From NCBI RefSeq assembly GCF_028464145.1, contig NZ_JAQPCG010000011.1, positions 62,001 through 126,000 on the forward strand: a DNA stretch of 64,000 bases. Direction: 5' to 3'. The notes below the pieces were generated by a model. That model did no database searches. It was not told the DNA's origin and worked only from the letters and a program-made list of their open reading frames with translations. The first letter of the stretch is position 1. Every line of letters begins with the position of its first letter. The position numbers were made by a program, and so were the translations under genes. Below, one piece after another: positions 11,056 through 19,661 of this stretch. The stretch comes from Maribacter sp. PR1. Its GTDB lineage: Bacteria > Bacteroidota > Bacteroidia > Flavobacteriales > Flavobacteriaceae.

Positions 11056-11072
11056 ATAATACCGAACCAAAC

Positions 11073-12623
11073 ATGGTAAAAAAAACATTCCTATTTCTTT
11101 TTTTGATGACTATGGTTGCATCTTTTGCACAACAAAACGATGTTGCTTATAGCATTGGCCAAAAATATAATGATAAATACAAGTACTCCAACCTTTTGGC
11201 CATTGCTGATGATGGAGAAGGGGGCACCGTTATTGTAAGATCTTACTTTACCGGAATTGTTCTTAGGCCCAAGGGATACTTTATTGAACATTATAACAAG
11301 GATTTGGAATTGTTGTCCGAGTTTAACTATAAGCTGAAAAATGCAAATTTTGTAGATGCCTATATTAAAAACGGTCAGGCATATCTTCTATTTTTGGAAT
11401 ACAATTTTGACCGTATGGCTTATGAATATCAAATTCATAGAAGTCCATATACGGACTATCAATTTACGAAAGAAACGATATTGTCCATTCCTTCGGACCC
11501 CGTATCAGAACCCCTAGATCGTAACTATTACAATCGAAATTTCTCTTCAGGTTTTACAACCTCAGTGCTTTTTAATGATGAGAAGTCAGCTTTTGCCATT
11601 ACTACGCATTTTAAAAAGCGGAAGGAGAACAAACATTTTATCCATGTTTTTGATGCTAGTCTAAACAAAATTATGGAGCATGACTTTTCCGATGAGGTGG
11701 AAGAAAAGAACTATGCCTTTGAGACTATAACCTTTTCTGAAGATTTGAGAAATGTTTATTTGGTTGGAAAGGCCTATTTTAAAAAGAAACGATTTAATGC
11801 TACAGAAAGAAAGTTTCAATATGAGATGGTTAGGATTTCCTCTGCAGGTAGAAGTACACAATCATTTTTCACCCCCGGAAAGTTTCCGGAGGCCTTAAAA
11901 CCGATTTTTAAGGGTCAGGAATTACTTTGCCTTGGATTTTATGCCGATAGAAAGGATAATCGTTATAATGGTATCGCTTATTTCAAGCTCAATCCAAGTT
12001 CTCTTAATGTTGAAACGCAGAAATTCAATCCCTTCTCTCAACAATTTATGATGGATAAATTTGGTCGGGAGGATGATAAAACTCTTAAAAATTTAGTGTT
12101 CAAAGGAATGGATATTACTCCAAAAGGTGAAATCCTGTTCAATGCTGAAGAATATTTTACAAGTACCAGTACTCAAGCAAATAGCAGTGGGGGTCGTGTC
12201 ATGGTTACAAGATATCATCATAATGATATAGTAAGCGCTAAATTAAGTGATGGTGGTGACTTGATTTGGGCCAGAAATATTAATAAGACCGAGGTTACCC
12301 AAGGAGATGGGGCTTACGCTTCCTATAGCTCGTACACGAAGGGTGATAAAACGTATTTCTTTATTAGTACTTCAGCCGAAAACCCACAACAGTTAAGCGA
12401 CGAACGAATTATGTTCAAGCAGGGTCTAAGCAGGAACAGAAATATTTTTCTTATCAAGTTGGACAAAAACGGAAGTATGAATTATGAAAAGGTCATTGAC
12501 GATACAGACGCGCGCCTGCCATTAATGGTTTCTAAACCCTACGTAGATCATCTAAATGATGAGCTTATGTTTTATGCAAAGCGGGGTTCCAAAAAACAAC
12601 TCGTACAAGTAGCTGTTAAATAA
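11073..12623 (+). CDS. Exported protein of unknown function (516 aa)
   Basis: I do not recognise a family. The protein starts with a clear signal peptide (MVKKTFLFLFLMTMVASFAQ) and is otherwise free of membrane segments. Composition and alternating hydrophobic/polar stretches suggest an all-beta, propeller-like envelope protein. Phrases such as NGQAYLLFLEYNFD and GGDLIWARNINKTE resemble the strand pattern of repeated blades. It starts 17 bp after the crotonase stop and may share its transcript, although export makes a functional link unlikely. The following gene has its own candidate promoter. Confidence 0.7.
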   Translation: MVKKTFLFLFLMTMVASFAQQNDVAYSIGQKYNDKYKYSNLLAIADDGEGGTVIVRSYFTGIVLRPKGYFIEHYNKDLELLSEFNYKLKNANFVDAYIKNGQAYLLFLEYNFDRMAYEYQIHRSPYTDYQFTKETILSIPSDPVSEPLDRNYYNRNFSSGFTTSVLFNDEKSAFAITTHFKKRKENKHFIHVFDASLNKIMEHDFSDEVEEKNYAFETITFSEDLRNVYLVGKAYFKKKRFNATERKFQYEMVRISSAGRSTQSFFTPGKFPEALKPIFKGQELLCLGFYADRKDNRYNGIAYFKLNPSSLNVETQKFNPFSQQFMMDKFGREDDKTLKNLVFKGMDITPKGEILFNAEEYFTSTSTQANSSGGRVMVTRYHHNDIVSAKLSDGGDLIWARNINKTEVTQGDGAYASYSSYTKGDKTYFFISTSAENPQQLSDERIMFKQGLSRNRNIFLIKLDKNGSMNYEKVIDDTDARLPLMVSKPYVDHLNDELMFYAKRGSKKQLVQVAVK

Positions 12624-12646
12624 TTTTTAATAATGGATTATTTCCA

Positions 12647-12654
12647 TAATTTTG
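12647..12654 (+). promoter_or_regulatory. -7 promoter element before the radical SAM gene
   Basis: TAATTTTG matches TAnnTTTG and lies 15 bp before the ATG at 12670. A TTTT at 12624-12627 sits 19 bp upstream in the -33 position. Confidence 0.42.
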
Positions 12655-12669
12655 GAATAAATCCAACAA

Positions 12670-13743
12670 ATGAATTTTGATTATCCTATTAAAGGAAGGG
12701 GTGCCCAGGAAAATACGCCCAATAAATTTCTTCAACATATTTACGAGACCAGGGACGACTTCCTGGAATTTTGTCGTCTCGAAGGTGAATTGGCCGATAA
12801 TAACAGAACCCAGTACATTCCCATTTTTCCAAAAACCATAGTTAACGAGGTCAAAAGTCCAGACGTTGGGATGATGTATTCCATGAACACCTATCAAGGA
12901 TGTGAACATGGATGTGTGTATTGTTATGCACGGAATACGCATGAATATTGGGGATATAGTGCAGGATTGGATTTTGAGCGTAAAATTTTGGTAAAGCGTG
13001 ATGCGCCAAAATTGTTGGGGGCAAAGCTAAAAAGCAAAGCTTGGAAAGCGTGCACCATTGTACTATCCGGAAATACGGATTGCTACCAACCTGCAGAGCA
13101 GAAATATAAAATTACGAGGGAGTGTCTAGAAGTATTTTTAAAATATCGGCATCCGGTAGGTATCATTACGAAAAATGGATTGATTTTAAGGGATTTGGAC
13201 CTTTTAAAAGAGTTGAACAACTATGGTTTGATAGGGGTGAATGTTTCGGTGACCTCCCTGAAAGAGGAAACCCGGCGGATTTTGGAACCGAGAACCGCCT
13301 CTATCCCCAAAAGGCTGAAGACGATAAAAGTGCTGTCTGAAAACGGCATTCCCGTAAACGCAATGCTGGCGCCCATCATTCCGGGAATCAATAGCCATGA
13401 AATCTTGGGTTTGGCCCGGGCAGTATCAGACAATGGGGCCTTGTCCTTCGCTTTTACCGTAGTAAGATTGAATGGTGCCATTGGTGGTATTTTTTCCGAT
13501 TGGATTCACAAGACGATGCCAGATAGGGCGGATAAGGTGTTAAACCAAATCAAGGAATGTCACGGCGGAACCCTAAACGATAGCCGCTTTGGAATCCGAA
13601 GCAAGGGTGAAGGCAAAATTGCCACCCAAATTCACGATATGGTCCGATTGGCGAGGCATAAATATTTTAGGAACAAAAAGTTCCCTACTTTGAACACCGA
13701 GCTACATGGACAATATAAAACGGGACAGATGAGTCTGTTTTAA
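12670..13743 (+). CDS. PA0069-family radical SAM protein (SplB-related)
   Basis: 357 residues with the radical SAM cluster motif CEHGCVYC (Cys78, Cys82, Cys85, a CX3CX2C arrangement) followed by YARNTHEYWG, the signature of the PA0069/Rv2578c group related to spore photoproduct lyase SplB. The enzyme should hold a 4Fe-4S cluster and cleave S-adenosylmethionine. The substrate of this subgroup is not established; repair of photodamaged DNA has been suggested because of the SplB relationship. It stands alone with a promoter candidate upstream and is convergent with the esterase gene, 12 bp between stops. Confidence 0.88.
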   Translation: MNFDYPIKGRGAQENTPNKFLQHIYETRDDFLEFCRLEGELADNNRTQYIPIFPKTIVNEVKSPDVGMMYSMNTYQGCEHGCVYCYARNTHEYWGYSAGLDFERKILVKRDAPKLLGAKLKSKAWKACTIVLSGNTDCYQPAEQKYKITRECLEVFLKYRHPVGIITKNGLILRDLDLLKELNNYGLIGVNVSVTSLKEETRRILEPRTASIPKRLKTIKVLSENGIPVNAMLAPIIPGINSHEILGLARAVSDNGALSFAFTVVRLNGAIGGIFSDWIHKTMPDRADKVLNQIKECHGGTLNDSRFGIRSKGEGKIATQIHDMVRLARHKYFRNKKFPTLNTELHGQYKTGQMSLF

Positions 13744-13755
13744 CTGTTTTATGCG

Positions 13756-14784
13756 TTAGTCAAAATCAAGATAAAAATCGAAAAAGGGTAACATTTGTTG
13801 TGGAATTCGGCCATCCTTGGTATAGATGTTATTGGTGTGGGTGCCAATATATTCTTCGGCAAAATGCTTTACACCTACATTTTCCAAGCGTTGACTGAAC
13901 ATTTTGCACTGTATGGTAAAACGCTCCCCAGCATTTCTTCCCCAATCGAATTTAATGGCCCTGAGTTTATTTAGATTTTCGAGATACTCATCGATCATAT
14001 GAACGGGCATTTCGGAATACCATTTTTCAAGTGCCTTGGGGTTGGCTACAATGGCTTCATTCTTATATTCAAAGGGTAAATCAAAATAGAAAGGGGGTTT
14101 GTTGGCATTGGGAGACCATGACCGTCCAAATGCCATGATAACTTTCCCAAAATAGGATTTTGAGAGATCTTCTATGGTTTTCATTTTGGAAAATTCAATA
14201 TAGGTATTGCTATTTGGTCCATATTCCCGAACGATGGTTAGCGCTCCGGGACTTAATGCATAAACGGTTTCAAAAATATCCGGGTGCTTCATGGCAATTT
14301 TTAAGGCTCCGTATCCGCCCATGCTGTGCCCGGTAATTCCGCGACTGGCAGATTTTGCCAAGGTTCTGTAGTTTTTATCCATATAAGAAACCAAATCATA
14401 AGCTGTAAAATCCTCCCAGTTTCCAAAGATGCCCGTATTGGAGTAGAAACTACCGTCATAGGTGGTTCGCTGATCGGGTATTACAAGAATAAAGGGGTCA
14501 ATTTTTTGTGCCACAATAGCATAATCCAAAAGATCCTTCATATAATTCATAAGACTATTGTCGTTCAAAAAACCGTGCAAAAAATAAATTACAGGATACC
14601 TGGTTTCTGAATCTTCATAATTTGGTGGCAAATAAACCGATACTTTTCTGGTTGGATTTTCACCAAAATCATTTTCCAGGTTTTTGGAATAAATAGAGTT
14701 TAATACAACTTGTCCTTCGGCCACTTCTTGAGCGGAAAGCAAACTTGTTAGCGATAGAAATAGAATTACGAATATTTTTTTCAT
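13756..14784 (-). CDS. Exported esterase (esterase D / PF00756-type alpha/beta hydrolase)
   Basis: 342 residues from the ATG at 14784, chosen because it begins a signal peptide (MKKIFVILFLSLTSLLSAQ) and removes the overlap with the upstream gene that an 18-codon longer frame would create. The nucleophile elbow GHSMGGYGALK marks the catalytic Ser; the histidine near GTHTNNIY at the C-terminus and an upstream Asp would complete the triad. PVIYFLHGF provides the oxyanion region. The family includes S-formylglutathione hydrolases, feruloyl/acetyl esterases and mycolyltransferase-like enzymes; with a signal peptide, a carbohydrate or ester hydrolase in the periplasm is most likely. It is the last gene of the minus-strand AtuA-CitMHS set. 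Confidence 0.82.
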   Translation of the reverse strand: MKKIFVILFLSLTSLLSAQEVAEGQVVLNSIYSKNLENDFGENPTRKVSVYLPPNYEDSETRYPVIYFLHGFLNDNSLMNYMKDLLDYAIVAQKIDPFILVIPDQRTTYDGSFYSNTGIFGNWEDFTAYDLVSYMDKNYRTLAKSASRGITGHSMGGYGALKIAMKHPDIFETVYALSPGALTIVREYGPNSNTYIEFSKMKTIEDLSKSYFGKVIMAFGRSWSPNANKPPFYFDLPFEYKNEAIVANPKALEKWYSEMPVHMIDEYLENLNKLRAIKFDWGRNAGERFTIQCKMFSQRLENVGVKHFAEEYIGTHTNNIYTKDGRIPQQMLPFFDFYLDFD

Positions 14785-14794
14785 AATCTGAGTT

Positions 14795-15094
14795 TTAAAA
14801 AGGTATGTTAAGTAAATAAGCCCCAAGCGTTTTTCCATGTTTGTCCAAGGCGGTAGAAGACGTTACCCCTCCTCCAAGGGCGTCGTACATTACAAAATTA
14901 AGAGCACCGAGTTGCGGTAAATTATATCTTTTGACCTCACCCAGTACTTGTTCCCCAAACCATTGTTTAATAAATTCCGGAGTTAATTTTTCCGAAACCA
15001 TTTTAAAATGTTTTGGGTCATGGACGGTGACGGAAACGTTACTAATGTTTCCCTTGTCCCCAGTTCTGACATGAGCAATTTCCCATAGTTTCAT
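14795..15094 (-). CDS. AtuA-like ferredoxin-fold domain protein
   Basis: 99 residues matching the small ferredoxin-like-fold domain that occurs either fused to the C-terminus of AtuA proteins or as a separate gene. Recognisable pieces are AHVRTGDKGNISNVSV at the N-terminus and NFVMYDALGGGVTSS in the second half. Its stop and start tightly flank its neighbours (2 bp after the AtuA stop), so it is almost certainly translated with AtuA and probably forms a complex with it. It contains no cysteines, so it carries no iron-sulfur cluster despite the fold name. Confidence 0.82.
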   Translation of the reverse strand: MKLWEIAHVRTGDKGNISNVSVTVHDPKHFKMVSEKLTPEFIKQWFGEQVLGEVKRYNLPQLGALNFVMYDALGGGVTSSTALDKHGKTLGAYLLNIPF

Positions 15095-15096
15095 GG

Positions 15097-16431
15097 CTAT
15101 GTAGTTTTATAGAGTACGTTAATTTCAAAATCCTCTTTAGGTACCAATATGGAGGCAATGGAAATAATTTCATCTGCCTTTTTGGTAGCGCCGCCGCCAT
15201 AAGGGCCATTGGTATATAAGGTCTCCACTTCATTGGCAATGAACTGGGCCTGTTCTTTGGTATTGGTTTTCCCTGCTACCCTTAATCGAACTTCATTGAT
15301 TTCCTTGGGCATTTCCCCTGTATCAAATAAGGAATTTATACCGATAAGATCACATCGTAATTCTGAAATTACAAAAGGGAGGTTTTCTAACCTCTTTTCC
15401 ACGATTTCCTTGGCTAGAATAGCCCTTGCAATACAGTTGGGGCCACCGTAACTTATTTGACCTTCACCTATAAAACCATTTAAATAGCCAACGCTTACCT
15501 TATACGTTGGAGTGGCCGATTTTCCCGAGGCTCCAGAAAATTCAATTATATCCTTTTGTAATTCTTTGAATGTCACTTTTGAAAAATCAGCGGTACAGTC
15601 TGGTGTGATATAGTTTTCTGGATCATGGATTTCATATAGTAATTGCTCAGTGCATGTAGCGGTGGTGACCATTCCTCCAGTATGGTTTAATTTGGTGATA
15701 AAGCCTTCCCCTGCTTCATTTACTTCAACTAGGGGAAATCCCAAATTCCAAAGATTCGGTACTTCTTTAATACCGGGATCCGCAAAATACCCTCCGGTTA
15801 CTTGTCCGGCGCACTCCAATAGGTGACCGATCATAGTTCCTTTTCCCATTTTTTCCCAATTGGTTTTTTCCCATCCAAACTCATAAAGCATGGGTGCCAA
15901 GAAAAGGGAAGGATCTGCAACCCTGCCGGTAATGATGATGTCAGCCTTATTGCTTAAGGCTTCAACAATGCCTTCGCAGCCCAAATAGGCATTAGCGGAG
16001 AACATATCCTTATTAGTTTCGGATAATGGCTTACCGGTTTCAATGACTGTTTCGTTGGCGTATTCCTGTATTTTATTTGATATGTCATCCCCAAGAACTG
16101 CGGCTACTTTCAGATTTTTAAGTCCCAATGTAGTAGCCAATTTTGCAACCTCCTCCATGGCCTTTTTTGGATTGGCCGCTCCCATATTGGTAATCACCTT
16201 GATTTTGTTTTTATGTGCCAATGGAAGGACTTTTTCCATCCTATAGAGAAGTAGGTCATTATAACCTTTTTCTGGATTGGCTTTTTTAGCTTTTTGTGCC
16301 AAGGCGATTGTTCTTTCGGCAAGGCCTTCAAAACAGATATAATTTAGATTGCCATGTTCCATTAATTCGAGTGCAGGTTCTAGGCGATCTCCAGCATACC
16401 CCGCTCCGCTTCCTATTCTAATTTTTTTCAT
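15097..16431 (-). CDS. AtuA-family (DUF1446) protein
   Basis: 444 residues of the acyclic-terpene-utilisation AtuA / DUF1446 family. The N-terminus reads RIGSGAGYAGDRLEPALEL, followed by NYICFEGLAERTIALAQ and later ADIIITGRVADPSLFLAP, all characteristic. AtuA is required for citronellol/geraniol breakdown in Pseudomonas, but most homologues occur without the other atu genes and have unknown reactions. Here it sits between its ferredoxin-fold partner and a CitMHS carboxylate transporter, start 1 bp after the transporter's stop region, so a role in degrading a branched or hydroxy-carboxylic acid imported by that transporter is a reasonable inference. Confidence 0.83.
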   Translation of the reverse strand: MKKIRIGSGAGYAGDRLEPALELMEHGNLNYICFEGLAERTIALAQKAKKANPEKGYNDLLLYRMEKVLPLAHKNKIKVITNMGAANPKKAMEEVAKLATTLGLKNLKVAAVLGDDISNKIQEYANETVIETGKPLSETNKDMFSANAYLGCEGIVEALSNKADIIITGRVADPSLFLAPMLYEFGWEKTNWEKMGKGTMIGHLLECAGQVTGGYFADPGIKEVPNLWNLGFPLVEVNEAGEGFITKLNHTGGMVTTATCTEQLLYEIHDPENYITPDCTADFSKVTFKELQKDIIEFSGASGKSATPTYKVSVGYLNGFIGEGQISYGGPNCIARAILAKEIVEKRLENLPFVISELRCDLIGINSLFDTGEMPKEINEVRLRVAGKTNTKEQAQFIANEVETLYTNGPYGGGATKKADEIISIASILVPKEDFEINVLYKTT

Positions 16432-16432
16432 G

Positions 16433-17716
16433 TTACCAGCTTATTGCTCCAATCATTAAGGATAAAATTAAAATAACCATAGTCACCAAAAATGCCAATG
16501 GAATGGTCTTTTTTTGATGATCCCCCAATTCGATTCCCGTGAGTCCAATTAATAGATATGTGGAGCCCGTAAGCGGACTTACTGGAAACCCTGTTGTCAT
16601 TTGTCCTATTATAGATGCCCGTCCTACCTCAATAGCATCGACCCCAAAGTGGGATGCCGTGGTGGACAATAAGGGCAGTATTCCAAAATAATAGGAATCC
16701 GGATCAAATAAGAGACTTGCGGGCATGGACAGCACACCGGTTATGACGGCCAAATGACTTCCTATAGCATCAGGAACATAAGTTACGGCACTTTCCGCCA
16801 TGGCATTAATCATTCCGGAACCCTTAAGGATACCCGTGAAACACCCCGCAGCAAATAATATACTGGCCATTAATAGAGCTGCTTTTGCGTGGGCATTGAT
16901 ACGTTCCCCTTGATCTTTTGGGTTTGGATAATTTACTATTAAGGAAATAGCAAAAGCTATCATAAAAATAATATGTGGCGGGGCAATTCCACTTATCAAA
17001 ATTCCTACGGCAACCAAAACAAGGGCAATATTGAAGTAGTATAGCCTAGGGCGTTCCAATTTAGTGTCTATATCTTGTTCCAGTGCTATGTCATCAATAT
17101 TGGCAGCTTCATCCACACGTTCCCTTTTACCAAGTATATAGGCGATAATCAATACTGTCAATAGCCCACCGATAACAGGAATAAGTAATGGATTGAATAA
17201 CTCCGTAACACTGACTTCCAGAGCTGTTGCTGCCCTGATGGTTGGTCCACCCCAAGGTAGGATATTCATGGTGCCTGCAGCCAAAGCTGCAATAGTAGCC
17301 AAAGTTGTCCTTTTCATTTGTAATGTATCGTACAAAGGAAGGAGTGCTGGTATGGTCACCAAAAAGGTTACCGCTCCCGAGCCATCCAAATGCACGGCCA
17401 TTGCCAATAATGCGGTGGCTACGGCAACGCGAGAAGGATTATTTCCTGCAAACTTCAGAAGGGCCCTTATTAGGGGTTTAAAGGTTCCCGCATCGGTTAA
17501 TATGCCAAAGAACAGAATTGCGAATATAAACATGACCCCAGTGGGTGCGATGGACTTTAGACCGTCGGTTATAAAAGTTGTTATTTCCGTAGTAAAACCA
17601 CCCAAAAGAGCTGTGATTATTGGAACTATAATCAGAGCGACCACCGCCGCCATTTTCTTGCTCATGACAAGAAACAAAAGGGCAACAATAGTGATAAGGC
17701 CAAGCCAGGCTAACAT
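16433..17716 (-). CDS. CitMHS-family carboxylate:cation symporter
   Basis: 427 residues and about 11-12 hydrophobic helices, typical of the CitMHS (citrate-Mg2+:H+ symporter) family. The N-terminus MLAWLGLITIVALLFLVMSKKM and the hairpin-like AAGTMNILPWGGPTIRAATAL near residue 155 are family landmarks. It should import citrate or a related di/tricarboxylate, often as a metal complex. First gene of the minus-strand operon CitMHS-AtuA-ferredoxin-fold-esterase, with spacings of 1-10 bp. The substrate could equally be another carboxylate. Confidence 0.87.
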   Translation of the reverse strand: MLAWLGLITIVALLFLVMSKKMAAVVALIIVPIITALLGGFTTEITTFITDGLKSIAPTGVMFIFAILFFGILTDAGTFKPLIRALLKFAGNNPSRVAVATALLAMAVHLDGSGAVTFLVTIPALLPLYDTLQMKRTTLATIAALAAGTMNILPWGGPTIRAATALEVSVTELFNPLLIPVIGGLLTVLIIAYILGKRERVDEAANIDDIALEQDIDTKLERPRLYYFNIALVLVAVGILISGIAPPHIIFMIAFAISLIVNYPNPKDQGERINAHAKAALLMASILFAAGCFTGILKGSGMINAMAESAVTYVPDAIGSHLAVITGVLSMPASLLFDPDSYYFGILPLLSTTASHFGVDAIEVGRASIIGQMTTGFPVSPLTGSTYLLIGLTGIELGDHQKKTIPLAFLVTMVILILSLMIGAISW

Positions 17717-17800
17717 GTGAATTTAGGTATTAAGTTGGTTTTGGTCTAAAACTTAAATATAGGCATTTGGGTCGTTTCCAATACTAAATGCAATCTGGTT

Positions 17801-19540
17801 TCATTGGTTTTCGGAATCCCGATAAACAATTTTTCCATCAAAGATGGTCATGGCAACTTTAGTATTTAGAAATTTTTCTTCTGGAACCATCATAATATCT
17901 TGGTCGAAAATAGTAAAATCAGCCAATTTCCCCCTTACTATAGAGCCTTTTATATCTTCTTCAAAAGCCCCATAGGCTGCGTCCAAAGTGTATGACCTTA
18001 GCGCTTGATCTCTGCTCATTTTTTGATTTGGCTCATACCCTCCTTCAGGAGTACCATCTAAAGTCTTTCGGGTAACACTGGCATATAAACTGGCAATAGG
18101 ATTAAGAGGTTCCACTGGAACATCGGTTCCATTAACGATGGGCACCCCACTCTTTAATAGCTCTTGCCACATATAGGCACCTTCCTTGATTCTCTTTTCG
18201 CCCAAACGATCAATTGCCCAAGGCCTATCGGAAGATAGGTGAACTGCCTGCATGGCGGGTATCACTCCTAGCTTCGCAAATCTTGGAATATCATCGGGGT
18301 GTAGATGTTGGGCATGTTCAATTCGAAACCTGTGGTTATTAACCAACTCTGGTTTAAATTCAAAGGCGGCTTCATAACGGTCCAGAATTTCCCGGTTGGC
18401 ACGATCACCAATAGCATGGGAACATACTTGAAAACCATACTGTAAACCTTTGAGAGCAGTTTCCTTTACGAAGTCCATGGGAAGGGTCTCATGACCGTAA
18501 TGGTCCTCACGATCGGAATAGGGTTCCAACAACCATGCTCCACGTGAACCTAAAGCGCCATCACAATTTAATTTTACAGATCTGATGGTAAATAGATGGT
18601 TCGGATCTATTGATGGACCTTTTTCATACCATTCATTTAGCAATTCCTTATCCCAGCCGGTCAGCATGGCATACATGCGCAGACTCATTTTATCGGAAGC
18701 TTTCATGTTGTTGTAAAGTGCAATGGTTTCCCTACCGATACCCGCATCGTGAAAACCTGTAATACCATTTCTATGACACGCCGCCACAGCAAGTTCAAAA
18801 GCTTTAATGTCCTTTTCAGGAGTATTTTCGGGTATATGTTTGGTAATTAGGGTCATGGCCCGCTCGTTGAAAATACCTGTTGGTAAACCAAGGTCGTCCA
18901 AGATGACTTCGCCACCGTCAATTTCAAACGCATCAATACCATCCTTGCCCATGACCTGTAATCCGGCCAATTCCATTGCCTTTGCATTGGCAAATCCCGC
19001 ATGTCCGCTGGCATGCCTAAGGTAGACAGGGTTGTTGGGTGACACTTCACTGAGTCTATTGTGGGTTTGAAAACCTTTAAAGGTTTCTTCTGGCATTTGC
19101 TCCCACTTGCTTTGATGCCAGCCCCGTCCCGTAATCCATTCTCCCGGCTTCGCCTTTTTAACGGCTTCGGCAACGGCATCTATGATTTCCTGATAGCTTT
19201 TAGTATTAATAAGGTCTAGATTGAGTTCGTTATATCCCAAACCCATAAAATGCCCATGACCTTCTATAAGTCCCGGAGTCATAGTTTTACCTTCCAAATT
19301 TATGACTTGGGTATCTGGGCCATGAAATTTTTCTGCATCTACCATGCTTCCTGTGAAAAGTATCTTGTTGTCCAAGGTCGCAACGGCCTCCACAATTGTG
19401 TTTACAGAATCTACGGTATATATTGGCCCCCCGTGTATCAATAGTGTTGCTATCTGCTTTTTCTCACTAGTGCAAGAATAGAAAATGAAGACTCCTAGTA
19501 CAGAGAGGAACAGCAGGGATAGTTGGCGGTTTATTTTCAT
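17801..19540 (-). CDS. Exported YtcJ-like amidohydrolase lipoprotein
   Basis: 579 residues from the ATG at 19540, preferred over a 22-codon longer frame because it starts a lipoprotein signal peptide (MKINRQLSLLF, lipobox ending FYSC). The Amidohydro_3 (YtcJ) fold is shown by EGHGHFMGLG with the metal-binding HxH, the mid-protein HRFRIEHAQHLHPDDI, NGTDVPVEPLNP carrying the metal Asp, and the SIVRGKLADFTIFD tail. These enzymes hydrolyse N-acyl or amide bonds with one or two bound metals. Attachment to a membrane facing the periplasm fits scavenging of external amides. It lies between the CitMHS operon and a terminator. Confidence 0.86.
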   Translation of the reverse strand: MKINRQLSLLFLSVLGVFIFYSCTSEKKQIATLLIHGGPIYTVDSVNTIVEAVATLDNKILFTGSMVDAEKFHGPDTQVINLEGKTMTPGLIEGHGHFMGLGYNELNLDLINTKSYQEIIDAVAEAVKKAKPGEWITGRGWHQSKWEQMPEETFKGFQTHNRLSEVSPNNPVYLRHASGHAGFANAKAMELAGLQVMGKDGIDAFEIDGGEVILDDLGLPTGIFNERAMTLITKHIPENTPEKDIKAFELAVAACHRNGITGFHDAGIGRETIALYNNMKASDKMSLRMYAMLTGWDKELLNEWYEKGPSIDPNHLFTIRSVKLNCDGALGSRGAWLLEPYSDREDHYGHETLPMDFVKETALKGLQYGFQVCSHAIGDRANREILDRYEAAFEFKPELVNNHRFRIEHAQHLHPDDIPRFAKLGVIPAMQAVHLSSDRPWAIDRLGEKRIKEGAYMWQELLKSGVPIVNGTDVPVEPLNPIASLYASVTRKTLDGTPEGGYEPNQKMSRDQALRSYTLDAAYGAFEEDIKGSIVRGKLADFTIFDQDIMMVPEEKFLNTKVAMTIFDGKIVYRDSENQ

Positions 19541-19604
19541 AATATGAGGTTGTCGAGCAAGTCTTAGCAGTTTATACTTTTTTAAAGATAACCCTTTGTT
19601 TCGC

Positions 19605-19643
19605 AAAAATAAAAGCTATGGAAATGCCATAGCTTTTATTTTT
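19605..19643 (-). terminator. Rho-independent terminator (bidirectional hairpin)
   Basis: A perfect 17-bp inverted repeat, AAAAATAAAAGCTATGG (19605-19621) and its complement (19627-19643), with a 5-nt loop. The U-rich tail works in either direction, but the site lies 19 bp after the stop of the minus-strand Gfo/Idh gene and insulates the amidohydrolase. Confidence 0.85.
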
Positions 19644-19661
19644 CAATAATCATTTTGTTGG

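Noticed and set aside
14785-14838. 18-codon longer N-terminus for the esterase
   Set aside because: It would overlap the upstream gene and precede an obvious signal peptide that begins at the later ATG.
17193-17720. A 175-codon plus-strand open frame
   Set aside because: It is antisense to the CitMHS gene, whose membrane-protein composition is clear; the plus frame has no recognisable domain.
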